Positions 16,368 to 23,838 of a stretch of DNA of 26,282 nt are shown piece after piece. Origin of the DNA: an uncultured Clostridia bacterium. GTDB lineage: Bacteria; Bacillota; Clostridia; Lachnospirales; Anaerotignaceae. The stretch lies in the NCBI GenBank assembly GCA_958420075.1, contig CATZIM010000003.1, positions 1-26,282 of the forward strand, in the 5' to 3' direction. Every line of letters begins with the position of its first letter. Within the stretch, counting starts at the first letter, position 1. The notes beneath the pieces are model-generated. The model was not told where the DNA came from and did not search any database. It was given only the letters and a program-made list of their open reading frames with translations. The position numbers were made by a program, and so were the translations under genes.

Positions 16368-19010
16368 ATGAAATATTTAGGTGTAAACGAAATTCGTGAA
16401 GAATTTCTGAAATTCTTTGAAAGCAAAGACCATCTGCGTCTGCCCAGCTTCCCTCTGGTGCCCCGCAACGACAACAGCTTGCTGCTGATCAACTCCGGTA
16501 TGGCACCCATGAAAGCATACTTCACAGGTCAGGAAATCCCTCCCAGCAAAAGAGTGACAACCTGCCAGAAATGTATCCGTACAGGTGATATCGACAACGT
16601 AGGGAAAACCGCTCGTCACGGCACATTCTTTGAAATGCTGGGTGACTTCTCCTTCGGTGATTACTTCAAAAACGAAATTGTGCCCTGGTCTTGGGAATTT
16701 GTAACAAAAGTACTGGAAATCCCCGAAGACAGACTGTATGTAACCATTTACGAAGAAGACGATGAAACAGGCAAAATCTGGCATGATGTAGTAGGCCTGC
16801 CTTGGGACAGAATCGTAAAACTGGGCAAAGAAGACAACTTCTGGGAACACGGCACAGGCCCCTGCGGTCCTTGTACAGAAATCTACTATGACCGTGGCCC
16901 CGAATACGGCTGTGACAGCCCTACTTGCGGCGTAGGCTGTGACTGTGACAGATACATGGAATTCTGGAATCTGGTATTGACACAGTTCAACGCTGAAGAA
17001 GACGGCACATACACAGAACTGGCTATGAAAAACGTAGATACCGGTATGGGTCTGGAACGTATGGCAACCATCATGCAGGGTGTAGACTCCATTTTCGACG
17101 TAGATACCATAAAATCCATCCGTGACGCTGTTTGCGCAAAAGCAAACGTAGAATACGGCAAAGATCATAAAACAGACGTTTCCGTTCGTGTTATCACAGA
17201 CCATATCCGTTCCGTAACAATGATGACTGCTGACGGTGTACTGCCTTCCAACGAAGGTCGTGGCTATGTACTGCGTCGTCTGCTGCGTCGTGCGGCTCGT
17301 CATGGGAAACTCTTGGGCATCGAAGGCGAATTCCTGGCAGAACTGTCCAAATCCGTAATCGCTTGCAGCGGTGAAGCTTATCCCGAATTGGTGGAAAAAC
17401 AGGATTACATCTTCAAAATCCTGTCTATCGAAGAAAACAGCTTCTATAAGACCATCGACAAAGGTATGGAAATCCTGAAAGCAGACATGGAAGAAATGAA
17501 AGCTGTCGGCGAAAAAGTGATGTCCGGTGAAAAATCCTTCCGTCTGTATGACACATATGGTTTCCCTGTTGACCTGACAAAAGAAATCCTGGCAGAAGAA
17601 GGCATGGAAATCGACGAAGACGCTTTCACAGCAGAAATGAAAGCACAGAAAGAACGTGCACGTTCCGCAAGAGCAAAATCCAATTACATGGGCGCAGCAG
17701 AAACTGTTTACAACGAACTGCCAGTAGAACTGGAAACAGCTTTCGCTGGCTATGATGTATACGATGTAGCAAACGCGAAAATCGTTGCACTGGTTGCAAA
17801 TGAAGCCGTTGCAGAAACAGCACAGGCTGGCGACGCAGTAGCGGTATTCCTGGATAGAACACCTTTCTACGCAGAAAGCGGCGGTCAGGTAGGCGACCAG
17901 GGTGTTATCAAAACAGAAACAGGCGTTGTGAAAGTAACCAACTGCGTAAAAGTTGTTGGCGGCAAGATCGCGCACATGGGTGAAGTGACAGAAGGTCTGG
18001 TGCAGGTAGGCGAAATGGCTTGCGCAAACATCGACGTGGAACTGCGTATGGCTTCTTCCAGAAACCACAGCGCAACCCACCTGCTGCACAAAGCACTGCG
18101 TACCGTTCTGGGTACTCACGTAGAACAGGCTGGTTCCTATGTAAGCGCGGACAGACTGCGTTTTGACTTCACACACTTCGCAGCAATGACTGCTGATGAA
18201 ATCAAAGAAGTAGAAAGACTGGTAAATGACGCTATCTTCGCAAGCTATGATGTACACACAGACGAAATGTCCATCGATGCAGCTAGAAACAGAGGCGCAA
18301 TGGCACTGTTCGGCGAAAAATACGGCGAAGTGGTACGTGTGGTAGATATGGGCGGTTACAGCATCGAACTTTGCGGCGGCGCGCACCTGAAAAATACCGC
18401 ACAGGTTGGTTCCTTCAAGATTCTGTCTGAAAACGGCGTAGCAGCTGGTGTGAGAAGAATCGAAGCGGTAACAGGTAAAGAAGCGCTGAAACATTATCAG
18501 GCACAGGAAGACGAAATCAAAGAAATCTGCCGTCTGGTGAAATCCACACCTGACAAACTGCTCTCTCGTCTGGAACAGCTGTTGGCAGAACAGAAAGAAA
18601 CAGCAAAAGAACTGGAAAAACTGAAAGCCAAAATGGCGGGCGGCGCAGCAGACGAAATGCTCAGCGGCAAAGTAGAAATCGGCGGCGTTGCAGTGCTGGC
18701 GGCTGAAGTGAAAGATATGGACGGCAATGCGCTGCGTACCTTGGGTGACCAGCTGAAACAGAAACTGGGCAGCGGTGTAGTGGTACTGGCAAGCGGCAAA
18801 GACGGCAAAGTAAACCTGATGGCTATGGCAACTGACGATGTTGTGAAAAAAGGCGTACATGCCGGCAACATCATCAAAGCAGCAGCGGCTGTATGCGGCG
18901 GTGGCGGCGGCGGTCGTCCCAACATGGCACAGGCAGGCGGTAAAGACGCTTCCAAGATCGCAGATGCTCTGGAAAAAGCAAAAGCGGTTGTAGCGGAACA
19001 GCTGGGCTGA
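16368..19010 (+). CDS. alaS: Alanyl-tRNA synthetase
   Basis: An 880-aa class II aminoacyl-tRNA synthetase of full length, charging tRNA-Ala in the cytoplasm. The catalytic domain (about 1-240) includes motif 1-like NSGMAPMKAYF and the TCQKCIRTGDIDNVGKTARHGTFFEM segment. The editing domain carries the zinc ligands H567 and H571 (NHSATHLLH), then C669 and H673 (CGGAH), which remove mischarged Ser or Gly. The C-terminal part (about 740-880) has the coiled oligomerisation helix and the Gly-rich GGGGGGRPNMAQAGG motif of the C-Ala domain. AAGGAGG lies 7 nt before the ATG. Expression is set by the T-box upstream. Confidence 0.98.
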   Translation: MKYLGVNEIREEFLKFFESKDHLRLPSFPLVPRNDNSLLLINSGMAPMKAYFTGQEIPPSKRVTTCQKCIRTGDIDNVGKTARHGTFFEMLGDFSFGDYFKNEIVPWSWEFVTKVLEIPEDRLYVTIYEEDDETGKIWHDVVGLPWDRIVKLGKEDNFWEHGTGPCGPCTEIYYDRGPEYGCDSPTCGVGCDCDRYMEFWNLVLTQFNAEEDGTYTELAMKNVDTGMGLERMATIMQGVDSIFDVDTIKSIRDAVCAKANVEYGKDHKTDVSVRVITDHIRSVTMMTADGVLPSNEGRGYVLRRLLRRAARHGKLLGIEGEFLAELSKSVIACSGEAYPELVEKQDYIFKILSIEENSFYKTIDKGMEILKADMEEMKAVGEKVMSGEKSFRLYDTYGFPVDLTKEILAEEGMEIDEDAFTAEMKAQKERARSARAKSNYMGAAETVYNELPVELETAFAGYDVYDVANAKIVALVANEAVAETAQAGDAVAVFLDRTPFYAESGGQVGDQGVIKTETGVVKVTNCVKVVGGKIAHMGEVTEGLVQVGEMACANIDVELRMASSRNHSATHLLHKALRTVLGTHVEQAGSYVSADRLRFDFTHFAAMTADEIKEVERLVNDAIFASYDVHTDEMSIDAARNRGAMALFGEKYGEVVRVVDMGGYSIELCGGAHLKNTAQVGSFKILSENGVAAGVRRIEAVTGKEALKHYQAQEDEIKEICRLVKSTPDKLLSRLEQLLAEQKETAKELEKLKAKMAGGAADEMLSGKVEIGGVAVLAAEVKDMDGNALRTLGDQLKQKLGSGVVVLASGKDGKVNLMAMATDDVVKKGVHAGNIIKAAAAVCGGGGGGRPNMAQAGGKDASKIADALEKAKAVVAEQLG

Positions 19011-19042
19011 TTGGCTGAAGACATTAACCCATAAACAAAATC

Positions 19043-19084
19043 AAGCTGAAAATCTCTGGAAACGGAGGTTTTCAGCTTTTTTTG
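19043..19084 (+). terminator. Rho-independent terminator of alaS
   Basis: AAGCTGAAAA (from 19043) pairs with the complementary run ending at about 19078, with CTC/GAG extending the stem inside. A run of eight or more T residues follows. It starts about 33 bp after the alaS stop. Confidence 0.85.
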
Positions 19085-19173
19085 TATACCCTTTGAGGGA
19101 TTTTTGTATACGGCTGCCCATGGTAAAATAACAGCCTAATAAGAAGCGAAAATATAGCAAAAGGGGGCGAACC

Positions 19174-19461
19174 ATGGGTCGCAGTGGAAGCAGATTATGG
19201 AAATACGCAGCAGCGGTGGGTGTTATGGGCCTGCTGCTGATGATGGCTGCCATTTTGGTTGCCAATCGCTGGGAGAATATGTTTGGCATCGCGGTACTTT
19301 TGGGATTGGTGTGTACCTGGATTGCGCTGCTGATGCTTGCGGTGGCATGGGTACAGGAGCTGTGGTATAGCTTTCGCAGGAAGGATTACCTGACGATGGT
19401 GATATGGCTTGCCCTTGGGCTTTTGATCTTGATTCTTTCCGGCAGACGTATCTTTTTTTAA
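19174..19461 (+). CDS. Small three-helix membrane protein of unknown function (95 aa)
   Basis: A 95-aa hydrophobic protein starting MGRSGSRLWKYAAAVGVMGL. Three membrane segments are visible (about 10-30, 37-60 and 74-90) with basic loops (YSFRRKDY and a terminal SGRRIFF). I do not recognise a family. AGGGGG precedes the ATG at a suitable distance, and a strong terminator follows, so it looks like a real monocistronic gene. The promoter is unclear. A TAAAAT box lies at 19124-19129, and two TTTGTATAC repeats lie at 19081-19089 and 19103-19111. Confidence 0.65.
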   Translation: MGRSGSRLWKYAAAVGVMGLLLMMAAILVANRWENMFGIAVLLGLVCTWIALLMLAVAWVQELWYSFRRKDYLTMVIWLALGLLILILSGRRIFF

Positions 19462-19466
19462 GCAAG

Positions 19467-19500
19467 AAAAACCCCCTCTGTTTCAAACAGAGGGGGTTTT
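19467..19500. terminator. Bidirectional terminator between the 95-aa gene and brnQ
   Basis: AAAACCCCCTCTGTTT pairs with AAACAGAGGGGGTTTT in a near-perfect stem with a very short loop. A and T tracts on either side let it serve both convergent genes. Confidence 0.85.
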
Positions 19501-19548
19501 GTTACACTCTATGCAATATGATTTTATTTACCGATCAAAAGATAGACA

Positions 19549-20826
19549 TCAGTCTTTGCAGGGGATAAATTTCCCGATAATACCACCAGCGATAGCAGGA
19601 ATGATCCAAGCGAAGCCCATGGGAGCCAGAGGCAGGGATTTTACGAAGCCAGTAGGCAGACCGAAACCAGCCAGGATTTCCAGTGCGCTTACGATGATAG
19701 CGAAGTATGTAGCAACACGGTAGATGTTTTTGTTCTTGATGGATTTGTGGAAGAACGCCAGGATGATCAGTACCAGTACGCCAGGGTATACCAGATTCAG
19801 CAGAGGAGCGGAGAACTGGATGATTGTAGATACGCCTGCGTTGGAGATCAGCCAGCTGAATACTACTACGATGATTACAACTTTTTTGTAGGAAACTTTA
19901 CCGCCTGTCAGTTCTTCGAAGAAAGCACCTGTGGAGGAGCTCAGACCGATTGCTGTTGTCAGGCAGGCAAACAGTACGATAACGCCCAGCAGGATAACGC
20001 CGGCGTTGCCGAACAGTGCTTTTGTGATAGCAACCAGCAGTGCTGTCTGGTTCAGACCCTGCATGTCAGCCAGGTTACATGTTGTTGCGCCCAGATATGT
20101 CAGACCGCCGTAGATAACGAACAGACCGATGGAAGCAACGCAGCTGGAGCTCAGGACTGCTTTAGACAGGGAGTGACCTTCTGTGTAGCCTTTGCCCTGT
20201 GCACTGGATGTGATGATCATGATGAAGATCATGGAAGCCAGTACGTCCAGTGTCTGGTAACCGTTCAGAGTACCGTTCTGTACGGGGTTTGTTGTTTCAG
20301 GTAGATCAATGGGGCCCAGAGGGGAGATGATACCTTTGATGATCATAACCAGCAGTGTGATAACCAGTACGGGTGTCAGGAAAGCGCCGATGATATCAAC
20401 TACTTTGGAAGGACGAATTGTCAGAGCCAATACGATTGCGAAGAAGATCGCGGAGAAAATCCATGTGCTGAAGTTAGGAGCCAGAGGCTGCACACCGATT
20501 TCAAATGTGGTCGCTGCTGTACGAGGGATTGCAAGCAGGGGCCCAATACACAATACGGCGATACAGTTGATAATGGTGGAAGGAACCTTACCCATTACGT
20601 CTGTGATACCGTTGATTTCAAACTGTCCTTTACGAACCAGTGCCAGGATGGCAACCAGTGCCAGACCTACGTCAAAGATGAAGAAGAACAGGAAACCAAT
20701 GAACCAGGATGTACCGGACTGCTGACCCAGCAGGGGCGGGAAAATCAAGTTGCCGGCGCCGAAGAACATGGCAAAGAGCGCACCACCAATGACTAGGATG
20801 TCACTAAATTTTTGCTTTTTTTCCAT
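19549..20826 (-). CDS. brnQ: Branched-chain amino acid carrier BrnQ (LIVCS family)
   Basis: A 425-aa polytopic membrane protein with about 12 hydrophobic helices and the family signature GGALFAMFFGAGNLIFPP (about 14-31). Members import leucine, isoleucine and valine by cotransport with Na+ or H+. The start is the ATG at 20826 because AGGAGG lies 9 nt before it. A TTG three codons upstream abuts the ribosome site and is unlikely. It is a single-gene unit that diverges from an XRE regulator across a long gap. Confidence 0.93.
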   Translation of the reverse strand: MEKKQKFSDILVIGGALFAMFFGAGNLIFPPLLGQQSGTSWFIGFLFFFIFDVGLALVAILALVRKGQFEINGITDVMGKVPSTIINCIAVLCIGPLLAIPRTAATTFEIGVQPLAPNFSTWIFSAIFFAIVLALTIRPSKVVDIIGAFLTPVLVITLLVMIIKGIISPLGPIDLPETTNPVQNGTLNGYQTLDVLASMIFIMIITSSAQGKGYTEGHSLSKAVLSSSCVASIGLFVIYGGLTYLGATTCNLADMQGLNQTALLVAITKALFGNAGVILLGVIVLFACLTTAIGLSSSTGAFFEELTGGKVSYKKVVIIVVVFSWLISNAGVSTIIQFSAPLLNLVYPGVLVLIILAFFHKSIKNKNIYRVATYFAIIVSALEILAGFGLPTGFVKSLPLAPMGFAWIIPAIAGGIIGKFIPCKD

Positions 20827-20929
20827 AGAATACAACCTCCTTATATTTTTCTCTCAGAAAAAAATGAATAATGACATGACGCTTAGTTTTGTACATATTG
20901 CATGTGAGAAAACCATAAGCTTAAGATAT

Positions 20930-20958
20930 ATTATGCAGAAAAAAACCAAAAAACACAA
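20930..20958 (-). promoter_or_regulatory. Probable brnQ promoter
   Basis: On the minus strand TTGTGT (20953-20958) is followed after 17 bp by CATAAT (20930-20935), giving a leader of roughly 95 nt. The rest of the gap to 21422 is AT-rich, with no gene that I can support. It holds the palindromes CATGTACATG (21105-21114) and AAAAACATGTTTTT (21125-21138). No T-box or other known riboswitch signature was found. Confidence 0.4.
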
Positions 20959-21422
20959 ACAAACTAGGAATACTTTGGCGAAACTTTTTGTGTTAAAAGT
21001 TTCTTTATAATATTGTTTTATATCTATTTAAGTGTCAAAAGATGAAAAATAAAAATAAAATGAAGCAAAATTCATGGAAATTTGTATTTTGAAGAAATAG
21101 ACGGCATGTACATGAAGTGTTGAGAAAAACATGTTTTTTTTGAGAAACATTAGGCAAAAACACAAAAGTATTCATATTTTCAAAGGATAATATTTACAAA
21201 AGGTGAGCATCTTTGATAAAAAAATTCAAAAAACAGGCAGGGAATTATGAATAAATATTTTCTGTATAAAAACTTAACATTCTACTTAGAATAAACATCT
21301 TTATGAAAAAACATGAAAAAAATATGGCTTTTCATCAATTTTAAAGGGTGCATTTTCCTTACGGATGTCTGTTTTTGTTCTGATGTAAATACAAAATAAC
21401 TCTGTTAATGATTGACAGTTTA

Positions 21423-21431
21423 TGGTATAAT
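21423..21431 (+). promoter_or_regulatory. Extended -10 promoter for the XRE regulator unit
   Basis: TGGTATAAT is a perfect extended -10 element. The nearby TTGACA (21412-21417) is only 8 bp away, so it cannot serve as the -35 box of this promoter. The dyad CTGTTAATGATTGACAG overlaps this area and could be an operator. The leader to the XRE ATG would be about 235 nt. Confidence 0.55.
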
Positions 21432-21549
21432 GTGAACGAAAAAACAAATCTCGATTTTGCAGCCATAGGGCAAAAATTTTTGAAAAAGATTGGATTTTCA
21501 ACGGTTATCATAAAATTGTACCAATGGGGAAATGAGAGGAAGGTATATC

Positions 21550-21639
21550 TTGTCTGAGAACATACGACAAAAAGCTGTCAAAGTTCACCCGGACAAGCTC
21601 TCTGTTGTATGCCTACTGACAAGAAAAAAACAGGGATAA
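21550..21639 (+). CDS. Possible leader peptide (29 aa, TTG start) ahead of the XRE regulator
   Basis: TTG at 21550 is preceded by GAGAGGAAGG at a good distance and opens a 29-residue frame, beginning MSENIRQKAVKVHPDKLSVV and ending LTRKKQG before TAA. It is basic, without membrane segments. It lies in the long leader between the extended -10 promoter and the XRE ATG, which starts 32 nt after this stop. I do not recognise it. It may be a real small protein, a translated leader controlling the regulator, or chance. Only ribosome profiling or conservation would decide. Confidence 0.4.
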   Translation: MSENIRQKAVKVHPDKLSVVCLLTRKKQG

Positions 21640-21671
21640 AGGGAAGATAGAAAAGCAGGTGATGGGGATTT

Positions 21672-22388
21672 ATGAAGGAAATCAGCATACATGTGGGCAA
21701 ACGCATCCGTTTGTATCGTAAAATGAAAAATATGACCATTGAAGTCTTTGCAGGACTTATAAATAAAAGCAAAGCTACCGTATCGAAGTATGAGAACGGG
21801 GACATTGCCATAGACATTGAAACATTGTTCATCATTGCCAATGCATTGGACATTTCAGTCAATCAGCTCATTGATTATGACAAAGAGGTGGAAGAAACGG
21901 AAACAAGGGTAGATCTTTCCGGCAGACGCCATGGGAAAACCCGGATGTACCTTTATTTCTATGATGGTCGTCGCAGCCGCATTGTCCGCAATGTCATTGA
22001 TATTCGCGGAACCGGCGAAAATGGCATGTTCAGCGCGGATCTGTACGCGGATGTGGACGATTATTCCAACTGTTATAAATGTAAGTATCTTTATCATGGC
22101 ACTATGCGCCGTTATGATACTTTCAGCAATTTTCAGTTTGAAAATCAGAATAATAAGATGGAACGGGTATTTCTCTATGCCATCAATTCTTTCAGCCCTG
22201 CAGGGCGCATGATAGGTATGTTTTCCGGCCTTTCCATACAGCCCATGCTGCCGGCATCTTTTAAATTCGTCCTTTCGCCGGACATCATGGAGGAGAATGA
22301 AGAGCTGAAGGAAATCCTCCGTTTCTCAAAGGAAGATATCCGCACCATGAAGAAAATGAACATGTTTATCGTGAACCAGCATTTGTGA
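21672..22388 (+). CDS. XRE-family helix-turn-helix regulator with unknown sensor domain
   Basis: A 238-aa protein. Residues 6-66 are a Cro/C1-type helix-turn-helix (VGKRIRLYRKMKNMTIEVFA, then KSKATVSKYENG and ALDISVNQLID). Residues 90-238 are a domain I do not recognise, rich in aromatic and charged residues (FYDGRRSRIVRNVI, DVDDYSNCYKCKYLYHG), with no visible membrane segment. The ATG has only a moderate ribosome site (AGGTGATGGGG). It diverges from brnQ, so control of that transporter, of itself, or of both is possible but unproven. No phage genes accompany it. Confidence 0.85.
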   Translation: MKEISIHVGKRIRLYRKMKNMTIEVFAGLINKSKATVSKYENGDIAIDIETLFIIANALDISVNQLIDYDKEVEETETRVDLSGRRHGKTRMYLYFYDGRRSRIVRNVIDIRGTGENGMFSADLYADVDDYSNCYKCKYLYHGTMRRYDTFSNFQFENQNNKMERVFLYAINSFSPAGRMIGMFSGLSIQPMLPASFKFVLSPDIMEENEELKEILRFSKEDIRTMKKMNMFIVNQHL

Positions 22389-22565
22389 TATATGAATATG
22401 AAATGTCAGACAATTATGTAAGACAAATGCCGGATAAAAACCCCTTGGAAAAAGCAGTTTCCTACTATTTAAGAGAACATTGTTTTTCTTTTTCTTGATT
22501 TTATTTATGGAAACTGTAATGACTGCTTTCAGAAGAAAACAGTCTCCGTGTAATTCAATGAAAAA

Positions 22566-22609
22566 AGAGAACCGGAAATTCTTTTATGCTAAGAATTCCG
22601 GTTCTTTTT
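22566..22609. terminator. Bidirectional terminator between the XRE gene and the 142-aa gene
   Basis: AGAACCGGAA with TTCTT (22568 onward) pairs with AAGAATTCCGGTTCT, with a single bulge, and is followed by TTTTT. On the minus strand it is also followed by a run of T residues. It lies about 180 bp after the XRE stop. The stretch 22389-22565 holds nothing else I can name. Confidence 0.75.
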
Positions 22610-22647
22610 GTTTTCTTATGGAGAAGTCCCCAACAGGGGCTCTTTTT

Positions 22648-23076
22648 TTATATACGATCGGTCAGTGAAAGCATCATCAGCAGCCCTGCCATGCGCACCG
22701 TTTGGGGAGAAGGGGTACATCCCGTTTCACCGGAACGGTCACGGACAGCCAAAGCGCTGCCTTCTGCCAGAGAATATGCTACGTTCTGCTGAATCTGTCC
22801 CATGGTGTGAAAAAGCATCAGACTGCGGCAGATTTCATCCAGTCGGCTTTTGCCGGCATCATCGGTAAATGCTCGCAGCGCCCGCAGCAGTGTCACTTCC
22901 CGGGGCGGATGCTCTACGGCGTCTGCCTGCTGAAGGGCTGCGGCAGCCTGTATTTTCTGCAGATAATCCTGTTCCACCCTTGTCTGCATGGCTTGCAGAA
23001 AGGTATGCAGTTCATTTCTGGCGTTGTCGGTGTTTTGCAGGACTTTTGCCAGATGGAATACATTGTTTTCTTCCAT
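22648..23076 (-). CDS. Unknown helical protein (142 aa) paired with the S8 peptidase fragment
   Basis: A 142-aa soluble protein, mostly predicted helix and rich in Gln, Ala and Leu (HTFLQAMQTRVEQDYLQKIQ, then AAALQQADAVEHPP). It has no signal peptide, membrane segment or metal motif that I can see. AAAGGAG precedes its ATG, and the S8 fragment stops 15 bp upstream on the same strand, so the two were probably one operon. I do not recognise a family. A partner, adaptor or regulator of the protease is a guess from position only. Confidence 0.65.
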   Translation of the reverse strand: MEENNVFHLAKVLQNTDNARNELHTFLQAMQTRVEQDYLQKIQAAAALQQADAVEHPPREVTLLRALRAFTDDAGKSRLDEICRSLMLFHTMGQIQQNVAYSLAEGSALAVRDRSGETGCTPSPQTVRMAGLLMMLSLTDRI

Positions 23077-23091
23077 AAAAAATCGCTCCTT

Positions 23092-23772
23092 TCATTCAGG
23101 CAGACAGGAAGGCTCCAAAAGACCACCGTTTTTCTCGGCGGCAGCACAGAGGCGTTGTTTCACCTGGCTGGGTGTAAGGCTGGGAAATCGCTCCAGCAAA
23201 CAGGCTGCCATGCCGCTGACCATAGGCGTTGCCATGGATGCGCCGCTCATGGCGATGTAGCTGTGGTCTACGATGCTGCTTTTGGAACGGTTCTGCAGGG
23301 AAAAATTGTAATTGGGCGAAAGAACGGAGATGATGTTTTCCCCGTGTGCCCACAGATCTGGCTGACCTACGGATGTGGTCTGCTTGGCAGGAAACCATTC
23401 TCTGTCCTCCCATGTACCTACGGAAAGAATGCTGGGGCTGAGGGATGGCGGCGGCAGAAAATGCGCCCCGCCGTCAGGGTTGGCAGCGGCCGCCACCACC
23501 ACAATGCCTTTGTGCCAAAGGGATTCCACTGCTTCCTGCAGAGGACGATGAACCCTTCTGTCATTGGTGCCTATGGATAAATTGACTACTTTTATATTAT
23601 ATTGTGGAGCGTTGTCCAATATCCATCGCATGGCGCGAATGGCGCGCAGGGAAGTGCCCTGTCCCATGGCATCCAAAATTTTCAGAGAAATGATGTGCGC
23701 CTGTGGGGCAATGCCTCGGTATCGTCCGCCGGAAAGTGTGCCGTTGCCGCAGGCGATGCCTGTGACATGGGT
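23092..23772 (-). pseudogene. Subtilase (S8 serine peptidase) fragment lacking its N-terminal third
   Basis: From the THVTGIACGNG segment onward the reading frame matches the C-terminal two thirds of clostridial S8 peptidases. It retains the substrate strand VVNLSIGT, the oxyanion Asn in VVVAAAANPDGG and the catalytic Ser in SGASMATPMVSG (Ser codon at 23236-23238). Upstream homology stops abruptly: the family motif HGTHV reads PVTHV here, so the catalytic His is gone, and the whole Asp-containing start is missing. The frame stays open to 23868 with unrelated codons overlapping the recombinase start, without an ATG or ribosome site. It therefore cannot encode an active protease as it stands. 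The rest of the frame has no internal stop, which suggests a recent break or a rearranging gene. Confidence 0.8.
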
Positions 23773-23779
23773 GACAGGC
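23758..23779. other. Imperfect 22-bp dyad at the S8 break, candidate recombinase attachment site
   Basis: Of 11 base pairs across the dyad, 8 match, with the outer 6 continuous (GCCTGT against ACAGGC) and AC/GT inside. The centre falls in the CAT codon of the THV motif, where S8 homology ends. It lies 60 bp before the recombinase ATG, a typical place for a large serine recombinase attachment site. Dyads of this quality occur by chance many times in 26 kb, so position is the main support. Confidence 0.35.
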
Positions 23780-23838
23780 GCAAAAAAGGGATACGGGACA
23801 GGCGGTGCTGCATATCCATAGGCAAAGGAGGGAGAAAC

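Noticed and set aside
16377..18860. An 827-aa open frame antisense to alaS
   Set aside because: It is a shadow of the alaS codon pattern: no ribosome site, and a composition full of Phe, Cys and His that resembles no protein family.
20978..20994. TTGGCGAAACTTTTTGT as a sigma-54 promoter
   Set aside because: The -12 GC is absent at the required 10-bp spacing (TG instead), so it fails the core rule.
21412..21431. TTGACA plus TATAAT as a standard promoter
   Set aside because: The boxes are only 8 bp apart, far too close for a sigma-A -35/-10 pair. I kept only the extended -10 reading.
21301..21501. A 66-aa minus-strand open frame in the brnQ-XRE gap
   Set aside because: It has no good ribosome site, lies in very AT-rich DNA and would run across the XRE promoter. 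It was not kept as a gene.
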